From NCBI GenBank assembly GCA_016932575.1, contig JAFGCO010000024.1, positions 1-29,559 of the forward strand: DNA of 29,559 bases, given 5' to 3'. Below the pieces are notes generated by a model. It worked only from the letters and a program-made list of their open reading frames with translations, had not been told where the DNA came from and did no database searches. Of this stretch, positions 16,368 through 24,729 are shown piece after piece. Each line of letters begins with the position of its first letter. Positions within the stretch are counted from its first letter, which is position 1. The position numbers were made by a program, and so were the translations under genes. Source of the DNA: a bacterium (lineage in GTDB: Bacteria > Zhuqueibacterota > QNDG01 > JAFGCO01).

Positions 16368-18178
16368 AAATAAAATCAAAATTTAAGAAAGTTTTTAATC
16401 TCAAGATGTCTTTTTCGCTTGTCTGGGAGAGTGCAAAAAAATGGACTCTTCTGAGCACGTTTTTGATTGTACTGCAGGGCCTTGTTCCCCTGGTTTCACT
16501 GGTTGTTATTAAAGTCATTATCGATACGATTACTGAGAGCGTTCAGTCTGCTGCTCCTATGGATTCATTTCAGAGAATCGTTATACTGATTTCCCTGTTA
16601 GGGTGTACCAGCTTACTGAATATGTTCATTCAGAGCATGATTCACCTGACCCAGGAACATCAGTCACTGCTTGTTACGGATCATGTGCTGGATTTGCTTC
16701 ATTCCAAATCTATTGAAGTCGACCTGGAATATTATGAAAATCCTGATTATTTTGACACGCTGCACAGAACACAGGAAGAAGCGATCTATCGACCGACAAG
16801 AATGGTGCATGGTCTGGTCAGGATCATAAGAAGCGGTATTTCACTGGCAGCGATGGCAGGATTGGTTGTTGCTTTACACTGGGCCCTGATATTTGTCCTG
16901 CTTTTTGCCATGCTTCCGGGACTGTTTGTCCGGTTAAAGGCTTCGCAAAAAATATATGCCTGGCAGGAAAAACGGACTGCCAGCCAGAGAAAGGCACAAT
17001 ATTATCATTGGGTAATGACCAGCGATGATTATGCGAAAGAAATACGGATATTCGGACTGGGGCCCCTGTTTATCCGGCAGTACAGAAAAATCAGAGTAAA
17101 ATTGAGAAAAGAAAAAATGAATCTGCTTCAGCACCGGATTTCACAGGATTTTCTGACCAAAATCTGGAGTATTTTCATTGTGACTGCTCTTTATGCATTG
17201 TTGGCGAATTATACACTTCAGGCTCAATTGACACTGGGCACCTTTATCATGTTCTATCAAGTGATTCAGCGCAGCCAGCACTTCTTTGGTGATATTCTGA
17301 ATGGATTGGCAGCTCTTTATGATGATGCGCTTTTCACGTCGTATCTTTTTGATTTTCTGAAAATTGGGCCGAGAATTAAAACACAGAAAAACAGCCTGTT
17401 TTTTCCAGTACCAATCCGTTCAGGATTTAAATTTTATAATGTTTCTTTTCGTTATCCATCTGCTGAGAAAATGGCGCTTAAGCAGATAAATCTTCATATA
17501 AAACCAGGGCAGGTGGTGGCTTTTGTGGGTGATAATGGATCCGGAAAAACAACGCTGGTCAAACTGTTATGCCGGTTATATGATCCGGTTGAGGGATCGA
17601 TTACAGTAGACGATATCAAACTCACTCATATTGAAATTTCTGAACTCAGGCGGCAATTTGGTGTATTATTTCAGGACTTCGCACGGTACCACAATACCGC
17701 GAGGGAAAATATCTGGTTTGGAAATTCGGATGGGGTGGAGAGAGAGTCTAAAAAAATTATTGACGCGGCTAATCTGACAGGAGCCCACCATACCATAGAA
17801 TCGTTACCAGATGGCTATGATACCCTGTTGGGAAAATGGTTTGAATCAGGTGAGGAACTGAGTATCGGGGAGTGGCAAAAAATTGCCTTTGCCCGGTGTT
17901 TTTTGAAAGATGCTCCGGTTGTTGTTCTCGATGAACCAACAAGCGCGCTCGATGCGGAAACAGAATACAAAATATTCCATCAGGTTCAGAAAATGAAAGC
18001 GGAAAAAACGATTATACTCATCAGTCATCGTTTTTCAACGGTACGAATGGCGGATATCATATATGTGCTTGATTCAGGAAAAATTATTGAGCAGGGATCG
18101 CACAGACAGCTATTAAAACTGAATGGCAAGTACTGCCGGCTTTTTAAAATGCAGGCCGAGGCATATAATGCAACCTGA
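16364..18178 (+). CDS. ABC-type peptide exporter (fused permease/ATPase)
   Basis: The 604-residue half-transporter has a six-helix membrane domain in about the first 330 residues and an ATPase domain after about 350. The ATPase domain has Walker A GDNGSGKTT (from G389), Q-loop FQDF, signature LSIGEW (from L499), Walker B VVVLDEPTSALD (D523/E524) and H-loop SHRFSTVRMAD. The signature departs from LSGGQ in the way seen in some RiPP and lantibiotic-cluster exporters. There is no N-terminal C39 peptidase, so leader cleavage must be done elsewhere, probably by the peptidase-GNAT protein just upstream. It would act as a homodimer in the inner membrane. The gene starts in an ATGA overlap with its upstream neighbour and its end overlaps the nucleotidyltransferase gene. 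Confidence 0.92.
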   Translation: MKIKSKFKKVFNLKMSFSLVWESAKKWTLLSTFLIVLQGLVPLVSLVVIKVIIDTITESVQSAAPMDSFQRIVILISLLGCTSLLNMFIQSMIHLTQEHQSLLVTDHVLDLLHSKSIEVDLEYYENPDYFDTLHRTQEEAIYRPTRMVHGLVRIIRSGISLAAMAGLVVALHWALIFVLLFAMLPGLFVRLKASQKIYAWQEKRTASQRKAQYYHWVMTSDDYAKEIRIFGLGPLFIRQYRKIRVKLRKEKMNLLQHRISQDFLTKIWSIFIVTALYALLANYTLQAQLTLGTFIMFYQVIQRSQHFFGDILNGLAALYDDALFTSYLFDFLKIGPRIKTQKNSLFFPVPIRSGFKFYNVSFRYPSAEKMALKQINLHIKPGQVVAFVGDNGSGKTTLVKLLCRLYDPVEGSITVDDIKLTHIEISELRRQFGVLFQDFARYHNTARENIWFGNSDGVERESKKIIDAANLTGAHHTIESLPDGYDTLLGKWFESGEELSIGEWQKIAFARCFLKDAPVVVLDEPTSALDAETEYKIFHQVQKMKAEKTIILISHRFSTVRMADIIYVLDSGKIIEQGSHRQLLKLNGKYCRLFKMQAEAYNAT

Positions 18179-19451
18179 TTCCTCCATATTGATTTTACCC
18201 GATGAGTCGGACCAGATGCTGGTATCTTTGATTCGTGCCTATGTTCATCATACAAGTTTCGATGCGTGGGGAGCAGCCTCATTAAACGATTGGAAAATTC
18301 TTGTAGAAAAATCAATAAGACATCGTATTACGCCTGTTCTGTACGATATAGTAAAAACGATAGACCGATGTCCGCAAGGTATTGCAGGAAGATTAAAAAG
18401 GGATTATTTACAGAACGGTGTTTTGAATGCCCGTAGATTTCATATTTTTCATGAGCTGATTGCTGATTTAAGGAAACAGAATATCCCGGTTATTCTTCTA
18501 AAAGGTGTATATTACGCGGACTATATCTATAAAAATATTGCCTTAAGAACGATGGATGATTTTGATATTCTGATTCAGAAAAAATATTTAAATCAAATCC
18601 TTTCATTGTTATTCAATCGTCAATATCGTTTTGCTTCCCAAAAAATAACCAAACATAAGGAGCTCTATTTTAATCGGTCCTATTTTGTTTCTCCTCAATT
18701 GAAACATTTTCCAACCCTCATCTCGCCGGATGGAGATCTTGGATTGGAAATCCATTGCGGTTTAGTCCCTGAAGATTCTTCCATTCAAATTGATTCGGAA
18801 AATATTTGGAAAAGGGCTGTCCAGATTGAAGATAATGTATGGAGACTCTGTCCGGAAGATCTGCTCAATTATCACTGTTATCATACAGGCATCACACATC
18901 TTTTCAGAGGCGGCCTGAGAGATTTTATTGATTTGGTAAAAGTACTGGACCATGATCAGGACAGAATTGAATGGTCTGCTTTTGTAAAGACTGTCAGAAC
19001 CTGTAAAACAGAAAGATGCGTTGTCATGATATTGGCAATGGTTCAGGAAATACTGAATGTTGATATCGAATCGGAGGTGTTTAAGGCATTGGAAGCAGGG
19101 GCTTTCGTCGGTCGTTTTCAAACTGAAGCGATGTGTCTGCTTTTCAAAGATTCACAAGCCGTAAGGGGATTTTCGAAAGATTTCATTCGTTTTTGGGCAA
19201 GATCAGGCATTGTTCATAAAATTCTTATGCTTTTTAGAATACTTTTTCCATCAAAGCAAATTATGGCTCTGATGTATCCTGTGAAGAACAGTACCATCAG
19301 GATGTTGCTTTACTATCCGAGAAGATTTATCGATCTTTTACGAAGATACGTTGCGATCGTTTGTAAAATGCAGCCTGCTAACTCTTATCTTATGCAAACT
19401 GTTCATCAAATGAATCAACTTGAACAATGGCTTCTGGGCTCAATTAAATAA
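18168..19451 (+). CDS. NTP_transf_5-type nucleotidyltransferase of the RiPP cluster
   Basis: From the ATG at 18168 (11-base overlap with the ABC gene, GAGG upstream) the product has 427 residues. An upstream frame start at 18123 would lie deep in the transporter gene and has no binding site. The family landmarks are ILLKGVYYADYIY, RTMDDFDILI with the paired acids of the nucleotidyltransferase site, LEIHCGLVP, CPEDLLNYHCYHTG and GGLRDFIDLVKVL. This family regularly travels with HprK-related kinases in lasso-peptide and related RiPP clusters, where its reaction is generally unassigned. Nucleotidylation of the peptide or of a tailoring group is the obvious hypothesis. It is the last gene of the overlapping run. 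Confidence 0.85.
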   Translation: MQPDSSILILPDESDQMLVSLIRAYVHHTSFDAWGAASLNDWKILVEKSIRHRITPVLYDIVKTIDRCPQGIAGRLKRDYLQNGVLNARRFHIFHELIADLRKQNIPVILLKGVYYADYIYKNIALRTMDDFDILIQKKYLNQILSLLFNRQYRFASQKITKHKELYFNRSYFVSPQLKHFPTLISPDGDLGLEIHCGLVPEDSSIQIDSENIWKRAVQIEDNVWRLCPEDLLNYHCYHTGITHLFRGGLRDFIDLVKVLDHDQDRIEWSAFVKTVRTCKTERCVVMILAMVQEILNVDIESEVFKALEAGAFVGRFQTEAMCLLFKDSQAVRGFSKDFIRFWARSGIVHKILMLFRILFPSKQIMALMYPVKNSTIRMLLYYPRRFIDLLRRYVAIVCKMQPANSYLMQTVHQMNQLEQWLLGSIK

Positions 19452-19597
19452 GAAAAAAATTTTTTATTTGTTTTTATCGTATCATTTTTATTAAATTTAA
19501 CCGTTATTCATTTTTGAATAAACCATGAACAATAAAAGTACCCTTTATTTGAGCTGTTGTGTTAAATATTTAGGATAATGACCGGGAGAGTGCTGAC

Positions 19598-20062
19598 ATG
19601 CAATTTCAAGATCAATCGTTGGGATTTGAAATATCACTGCCCGATGGCTGGCGAAAACTGTTTATTTTTGAAAAGGTGAATGGCAATTTATTTAAAGATT
19701 GTCTGCCGCCCGTACTCACGGATGGTCCTGTTCTGGTTGGCCCAGCCGGCGATTCAATGGTGGTTACCATTCAGCAAACAAAACAAAAGTCGGTGGAAGA
19801 TATACAAAAGGACATTCAGAAAATAGCCAAAGAATACGGACTTGTTATTGAAAAAACAAGTTCAATCCGAATACAATCTGAATCCCACGTGACAGTGAAC
19901 TGGCGCAAACCGTCTCAGAAAAAACTATTAAAAACCTATTTTATCATTTTTAGCCCATTGCTGTGGAGCCTTACCCTGGTATTGAATGAGCATGAAGGGT
20001 ATTATGATCAGATTATTGAGACGTTTAATGTGCTTCCGCTGGTGCGTAAAATGATGAAGTGA
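19598..20062 (+). CDS. Small PsbP/Mog1-like protein of unknown function
   Basis: The protein has 154 residues with no signal peptide or membrane segment. The opening (LGFEISLPDGWRKL) and the late SPLLWSLTLVLNEHEGYYDQIIETF with a final helix recall the PsbP/Mog1/DUF1795 fold, a small alpha-beta domain found in many unrelated contexts. The ATG at 19598 follows GGGAGAG. It lies 146 bases after the nucleotidyltransferase and may be transcribed with the RiPP genes or alone. A role in self-protection or binding of the product is possible but unsupported. Transcription would run into the hairpin at 20184-20203. Confidence 0.6.
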   Translation: MQFQDQSLGFEISLPDGWRKLFIFEKVNGNLFKDCLPPVLTDGPVLVGPAGDSMVVTIQQTKQKSVEDIQKDIQKIAKEYGLVIEKTSSIRIQSESHVTVNWRKPSQKKLLKTYFIIFSPLLWSLTLVLNEHEGYYDQIIETFNVLPLVRKMMK

Positions 20063-20183
20063 GGACCAATCCACAGGGATTTTTGAAATATTCATTCAAA
20101 TGATGCATCAATTCAGTTTTTTCTATCATCCATTTTTCCCCTGATCAACCGATTCAGGATATTCTTCAATCATCAAATAGAAA

Positions 20184-20210
20184 AGGCCGGGCGAACCCGG
20201 CCTGATTTTT
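20184..20210. terminator. Bidirectional hairpin terminator
   Basis: AGGCCGGG (20184-20191) pairs perfectly with CCCGGCCT (20196-20203) around a four-base loop, which on the minus strand reads TTCG, the very stable UUCG tetraloop. A T run follows on the plus side (20206-20210), and a shorter one on the minus side (A's at 20181-20184). It lies between the 3' ends of the converging genes at 20062 and 20232 and probably stops both. Confidence 0.85.
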
Positions 20211-20231
20211 CGTTATTGTTGTGACTTCTGA

Positions 20232-22469
20232 TTAAAAAATCGAAAAAGCCACAGTCAGTCCGGTCATTACAACAGAAACCATAGACATTAATTTAATTAA
20301 AATATTTAATGAAGGGCCTGAGGTGTCCTTGAATGGATCGCCGACCGTATCGCCGACCACACTGGCTTTATGCGCATCGCTGCCCTTGCCGCCGTGATGT
20401 CCTTTTTCAATATATTTTTTAGCGTTGTCCCACGCACCGCCTGCATTATTCAGCATACAGGCCAAAGTGAATCCGGTTGTTAATCCCCCGGCCAAAAGAC
20501 CCACCACGCCGGCTACCCCAAGAATGACTCCGACCAGCACCGGTACGATAATTGCAAGCATGGATGGTACAATCATTTCCCGCTGCGCACCAGCCGTTGA
20601 TATGGCCACACATTTGGCATATTCGGGCTTTTCTGTGCCCTTCATGATTCCCGGAATGGCTTTGAATTGCCGTCTGACCTCTTCCACCATGGCACCCGCT
20701 GCACGGCCCACGGCTTTCATGGTCATGGCACAGAACACAAAAGCCATCATTGCGCCAATAAAAATACCTCCGAGAAGCATTGGATTAAACAGCGAAAGAT
20801 TAAAATAATTAACAAAGTGACTTATGTCTGCATCGGTCAGATTCTCAAGTTTCGTGGCAGTCAGAAATGCTTCGCCTTTTTCCGGCAATTTACCAAGCCA
20901 GAGCTTTACTTCTTCAATATAAGCAGCCAGGAGTGCCATGGCTGTTAATGCGGCTGAACCAATGGCAAATCCTTTTCCTGTCGCTGCTGTGGTGTTCCCC
21001 AGCATATCGAGAGCGTCGGTACGTTCACGAACTTCAGGAGGCAGATTGGACATTTCGGCATTGCCGCCGGCATTGTCTGCAATCGGTCCGAATGCGTCGG
21101 CGGCCAAAGTGATGCCCAGGGTTGAAAGCATTCCCACAGCTGCAAAGCCGATACCATAGACACCCATGGAAAAATTTGTGAATCCGCCTGCAGAAGCAAA
21201 TGCAGCAATGATGCCGGCAACGATAGTGACTACGGGAATCCACGTGGAGAACATGCCCACAGCAATCCCGTCAATAATGGTTGTCGCCGGTCCCTGAAGC
21301 GCCTGTTGTGCAATTCCGCGGGTGGGTTTGTATTCATCTGAAGTAAAATATTCCGTGCCCTGCCCGATAATCACACCTGCCGTCAGTCCGGCAACCACAG
21401 AACCAAAAATACCCCAGGGGATCCAGCCGGTCGCAGCCATAACAGCCAGTACTGCAAGGATCAGAACCGAGCTGCCGCCCGTTCCCAGCAAGAGGGCAGA
21501 CAGCAGATTCTTTTGCGTGGCACTTTCTTTGGTCCGGACCATAAATATCCCCAGAATCGACAGGATGATGCCAATCGCTGCGATAAACATCGGTGCAAGC
21601 ACAGCTGTTGTCTGATTGATGCCGGCCGACAATGGCAGAGCTGCTCCGAGTGTGGCTGTCGCCAGAATAGAACCGGCGTATGATTCATAAAGATCTGCGC
21701 CCATACCGGCAACGTCACCCACATTGTCTCCTACATTATCTGCGATAGTCGCCGGATTTCGGGGATCATCCTCAGGAATGCCGGCCTCCACTTTACCCAC
21801 CAGGTCTGCACCCACATCCGCCGCTTTGGTGTAAATACCGCCGCCCACGCGTGCAAACAGTGCCTGTGTTGAAGCGCCCATACCGAACGTTAACATGGTG
21901 GCTGTAATTTCAACGAGTTTTTGACCTTCAGTTGTACCGGCATGCACCAATTTCAAACCCAAAAAGTGTAGTCCCTCTGCCATATTTTGTGTCGTATAAA
22001 CGAATTTGGTCAGTATCAGATACCAGAGGGAGACGTCCAATACAGCGAAACCGACCACAACCAGGCCCATCACGGCGCCGCTTCGAAATGCGATCTTCAA
22101 GCCTTTGTTCAAAGATTCAGAGGCCCCCTGAGTTGTTCTTGCGGAAGCATAGGTCGCCGTCTTCATGCCCAGAAAACCACATAATCCGGAGAAAAATCCG
22201 CCGGTTAAAAATGCAACGGGCACAAATGGATTTTGTACACCAAAATAAGCCAGAATGGTCAAAAGGATTAATAAAATGATAAATACCAGGGTGACTACCC
22301 TGTACTGGCGCGAAAGATAAGCCATTGCACCCTCACGGACGTGCTGGGCAATTTCAGCCATGGTTTCGTTTCCTTCACTCTCTTTCATCATTTGTTTAAA
22401 GAAAATCCATGCAAAGATAAGAGCAAGGATCGCACAACTGGGAACGAACCAGAAAAATTCACCTGTCAT
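20232..22469 (-). CDS. hppA: Membrane-bound ion-translocating pyrophosphatase, K+-dependent type
   Basis: The protein has about 745 residues with some 16 hydrophobic segments. Diagnostic motifs are the pyrophosphate-binding GGGIYTKAADVGADLVGKVE and DDPRNPATIADNVGDNVGD, the late FGPIADNAGGNAEM, and KASVVGDTVGDPFKDTSGP near the C-terminus. The segment GNTTAATGKGFAIGSAAL has Ala where K+-independent enzymes have Lys, so this is the K+-requiring class. Whether it pumps H+ or Na+ cannot be settled here. It splits cytoplasmic pyrophosphate and stores the energy as an ion gradient. GGAGG lies 6 bases before the ATG at 22469; the adjacent ATG at 22472 is also possible. A TTG at 22508 is in frame but upstream of the binding site. 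Confidence 0.95.
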   Translation of the reverse strand: MTGEFFWFVPSCAILALIFAWIFFKQMMKESEGNETMAEIAQHVREGAMAYLSRQYRVVTLVFIILLILLTILAYFGVQNPFVPVAFLTGGFFSGLCGFLGMKTATYASARTTQGASESLNKGLKIAFRSGAVMGLVVVGFAVLDVSLWYLILTKFVYTTQNMAEGLHFLGLKLVHAGTTEGQKLVEITATMLTFGMGASTQALFARVGGGIYTKAADVGADLVGKVEAGIPEDDPRNPATIADNVGDNVGDVAGMGADLYESYAGSILATATLGAALPLSAGINQTTAVLAPMFIAAIGIILSILGIFMVRTKESATQKNLLSALLLGTGGSSVLILAVLAVMAATGWIPWGIFGSVVAGLTAGVIIGQGTEYFTSDEYKPTRGIAQQALQGPATTIIDGIAVGMFSTWIPVVTIVAGIIAAFASAGGFTNFSMGVYGIGFAAVGMLSTLGITLAADAFGPIADNAGGNAEMSNLPPEVRERTDALDMLGNTTAATGKGFAIGSAALTAMALLAAYIEEVKLWLGKLPEKGEAFLTATKLENLTDADISHFVNYFNLSLFNPMLLGGIFIGAMMAFVFCAMTMKAVGRAAGAMVEEVRRQFKAIPGIMKGTEKPEYAKCVAISTAGAQREMIVPSMLAIIVPVLVGVILGVAGVVGLLAGGLTTGFTLACMLNNAGGAWDNAKKYIEKGHHGGKGSDAHKASVVGDTVGDPFKDTSGPSLNILIKLMSMVSVVMTGLTVAFSIF

Positions 22470-22654
22470 CATATTCCTCCAGGATTGTAAGTTCAATATT
22501 CTATTCAAAAATCAGCCTTAAATATAAACATTTTATTTAATAAATTGCAATTAAATTTTCCGGTCTCTGAATTTATTTTTACTTTTATATGAATGAACAG
22601 GTAAATAAAATGATTGTAATTTTACAGGGATTTTGTTATTCTTATGAAACGGGA

Positions 22655-22720
22655 ATAAAAGAGTCGTAGAGTCATAGAGTTATTGAGTAGAAGAGTAGAT
22701 GTGTATGTGGGTAGACGGTT
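22655..22720. repeat. Degenerate GAGTCATAGAGT/GAGTAGA repeat
   Basis: Words such as GAGTCGTAGAGTCATAGAGT and GAGTAGAAGAGTAGATG are strung together here, upstream of the methyltransferase gene. The same words recur at about 23583-23647 and 29437-29452. They do not form a reading frame or a clear hairpin. Confidence 0.65.
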
Positions 22721-22762
22721 TTTTAAGCACTTTGTTTTCTATATGATGAACGAGGAGATGGT

Positions 22763-23521
22763 TTGGCAGAGAAGCATTTTTATGAACAGCAAAAACATAC
22801 GGAAAGTTACCTGATCCCCTATTTTGATCAGCACCTTTCAGGGTGGAGGCATTTCAGGATTTTGGAGGTTGGATGCGCAGAAGCCGGATTGATCCATGTT
22901 TTATGCCGAAATGGTATTTTTGTGGCAGGCCTCGAGTTGATGCCGACTCGTGTCGCACTTGCTAAGAAAATGAATCCGGAATTGAATGTGCAGGTGGGAG
23001 ATATTACAGATCCGGGTATTATTGATCGTTTTTCAGAACCTTTTGATTTGATTGTAATGCGTGATGTTATTGAACATATTACGGACAGGAAGACGGCTTT
23101 TAAGAATATCGGATCCCTGTTGAAGCCACAGGGATATTTGTATCTGACTTTTCCTCCCCGATTCTCTCCGTTTGCGGGACATCAGCAGAATGGCAAGTCT
23201 TTTATGAAATATTTGCCTTATCTTCAGTTGCTCCCCGCCTGGAAAATCAGATGTATGGGCCGGATTTTTCAAGAGCAGGAGTCAATCATTGAAAACACTA
23301 TTCATAACTTTCTAATCGGATTAAGTATTCGGAATTTGATTAAACTGCTGAAAATACATTGTTTCAAACCGGTATTGTTTGAATGTTTTTTGTCTCGTCC
23401 CGTATATCGTACCCGGTTTGGCTGGCCGGTGATTCGTTTCCCAAATCTGCCATTTTTCCGTGAATTTATTGCCACAGGTTGTGAATGTTTGGTGAGAAAA
23501 GAGACAAGAGTCAAGAAGTAA
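22763..23521 (+). CDS. Class I SAM-dependent methyltransferase
   Basis: The 252-residue protein has the methyltransferase core: ILEVGCAEAG (motif I, SAM-binding), ELMPTRVALAKK (ribose-binding acid region), VGDITD, FDLIVMRDVIEHI and LLKPQGYLYLTFPPRF. The C-terminal ~100 residues are basic and contain RPVYRTRFGWPVI, as in methyltransferases from surface-polysaccharide and lipid clusters. The start is a TTG at 22763 five bases after GAGGAG; no in-frame ATG fits as well. It is isolated between two repeat-rich spacers, so neighbours do not reveal the substrate. The end of the gene runs into purine-rich repeat words (GAGACAAGAGTCAAGAAG), which encode the last residues. Confidence 0.85.
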   Translation: MAEKHFYEQQKHTESYLIPYFDQHLSGWRHFRILEVGCAEAGLIHVLCRNGIFVAGLELMPTRVALAKKMNPELNVQVGDITDPGIIDRFSEPFDLIVMRDVIEHITDRKTAFKNIGSLLKPQGYLYLTFPPRFSPFAGHQQNGKSFMKYLPYLQLLPAWKIRCMGRIFQEQESIIENTIHNFLIGLSIRNLIKLLKIHCFKPVLFECFLSRPVYRTRFGWPVIRFPNLPFFREFIATGCECLVRKETRVKK

Positions 23522-24099
23522 GAAATAAGAAAAACGGGGATATAGGGGGAATAAGGGGAATATGAATGGTGGAGATGTTGATTCATAGAGACGTTGAGTC
23601 ATTGAGTTGAAAGTAAATGGGTAGATGAGTAGATGAGTAGATGAGTTCCCTTCATCCCTGCCACCTGAGAGACAAATCCTATATGTATATTTGGTGGGGT
23701 AAGGTGTGGACTCATTAACCTATTTACTCATCTACTCATTTACGTGTCTACGGATTTCCTGCGGTCTGCTGTCCACGGTCAGCCGTCTGCGGTCTTTAGG
23801 GTGCATCGTTGGTTGAGAGACTTCAGACGGTGAAACGGAGAAAAAGAACATCAAAGAATATAAAAGAAACCGGAAGCCAGATACCAGTAGCAAGTAACCA
23901 GAAGTCAGAAACAAAAGGCATTGACATTTCAGATTAACAGTATCTTTGGTGATTTAAGTTACAGAGCCGTCGTATCCGATGAATCTATTGAAATCACCGG
24001 TTATTAAAATATTGATAGTATTCTTACTCAAGTGTCAACATTATTTCCATTGTTTCCGTCCTAATTTTGAATCGATAGTAGTTATGCTGGAGAACAAGC
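23522..24099. repeat. Spacer built of several degenerate repeat families, with an inverted pair
   Basis: No gene is supported in these 578 bases. 23522-23540 continues the AAGAAGTAAGAAATAAG words. 23583-23647 holds TAGAGACGTTGAGTCATTGAG and three 8-base GTAGATGA units (23621-23644). 23726-23743 is the reverse complement of 23613-23630 with one mismatch, so about 130 bases can fold back. 23759-23797 repeats CTGCGGTCTG-like words. TCGTTGGTTGAGAGACT (23806-23822) recurs exactly at 29450-29466. 23880-23915 is again AACCAGAAG-like. From about 23920 the sequence is ordinary and must contain the sigma-factor promoter, which I could not place. Confidence 0.7.
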
Positions 24100-24663
24100 A
24101 TGGCATTTCATGAAAAGCGGTGGATTCATAAGGCCAGGGCAGGAGATTCTGCCGCATTCGGCCGGCTGGTCACTGCGTATCAGGATGCGATCTTGTATTT
24201 GATTTACGATTTTGTTGGCAATTATGAAGATGCAAAAGATCTGGCTCAGGATGTTTTTATAAAAGCGTTTCAACGGCTGGATCAATTCGAAGGAAGATCC
24301 AAGTTTTCGACCTGGTTGTATCGTATTGCAGTGAACCGGGCACTGGACTTTAAACGACAGCATTACAGAGAGACAATCGAGGATTTCGATTCTCCGGATG
24401 CGGCACGTCGGTATTTTGCAGACGAACAGCCGATTCAATCTGTTGAAAGGACTCTTGAGCAGCAGGAGGTGAGAAATCAAATCGAGGCCTGTCTGGCACG
24501 TGTATCAGAGCATCAGAAAACAGCCGTTGTTTTAAAATATTTTCACCATCAGACAACCGAGGAAGTTGCTGAAATTATGAATTGTTCCACGACAACGGTC
24601 CGAACGCATTTGTTTAGAGCGATACAGTATATGCGAAAGAATCTGATCATTGAAGGTGCATGA
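24100..24663 (+). CDS. ECF RNA polymerase sigma factor
   Basis: The 187-residue protein has sigma region 2 at about 10-85 (AFGRLVTAYQDAILYLIYDF, DAKDLAQDVFIKAFQRLDQF, STWLYRIAVNRALDFKR). Region 4 lies at about 125-180 (HQKTAVVLKYFHHQTTEEVAEIMNCSTTTVRTHLFRAIQYMRK), joined by an acidic linker. There is no region 3, as expected for extracytoplasmic-function sigma factors of the RpoE-like sort. GGAG lies upstream of the ATG. The next gene encodes a zinc-finger anti-sigma factor, so activity is probably held off until a signal at the envelope is received. The signal is unknown. Confidence 0.93.
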   Translation: MAFHEKRWIHKARAGDSAAFGRLVTAYQDAILYLIYDFVGNYEDAKDLAQDVFIKAFQRLDQFEGRSKFSTWLYRIAVNRALDFKRQHYRETIEDFDSPDAARRYFADEQPIQSVERTLEQQEVRNQIEACLARVSEHQKTAVVLKYFHHQTTEEVAEIMNCSTTTVRTHLFRAIQYMRKNLIIEGA

Positions 24664-24729
24664 AGGTGTGAAAGCGAGAAAGCGTGAAAGTTGGAATGAA
24701 ACCAGTTTGATATAAAGAAGGTCATTTTT

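Noticed and set aside
12761-19451. Classification as a lasso-peptide cluster
   Set aside because: Leader motif, kinase and nucleotidyltransferase fit, but there is no Asn-synthetase-like cyclase or transglutaminase-like leader peptidase, and a SPASM maturase is present instead.
20425-22279. Several open frames opposite the pyrophosphatase gene
   Set aside because: They are antisense shadows of a highly conserved gene with biased codon use and have no binding sites or recognisable domains.
23613-23647. Tandem GTAGATGA units as a CRISPR or iteron array
   Set aside because: Units are 8 bases without spacers, only three copies, and the same words drift through other spacers; no cas or rep gene is near.
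23921-23974. TTGACA at 23921 and CGTCGTA at 23968 as promoters of the sigma gene
   Set aside because: Neither has a partner box at the right spacing; an ECF-type AAC -35 is missing upstream of CGTC.
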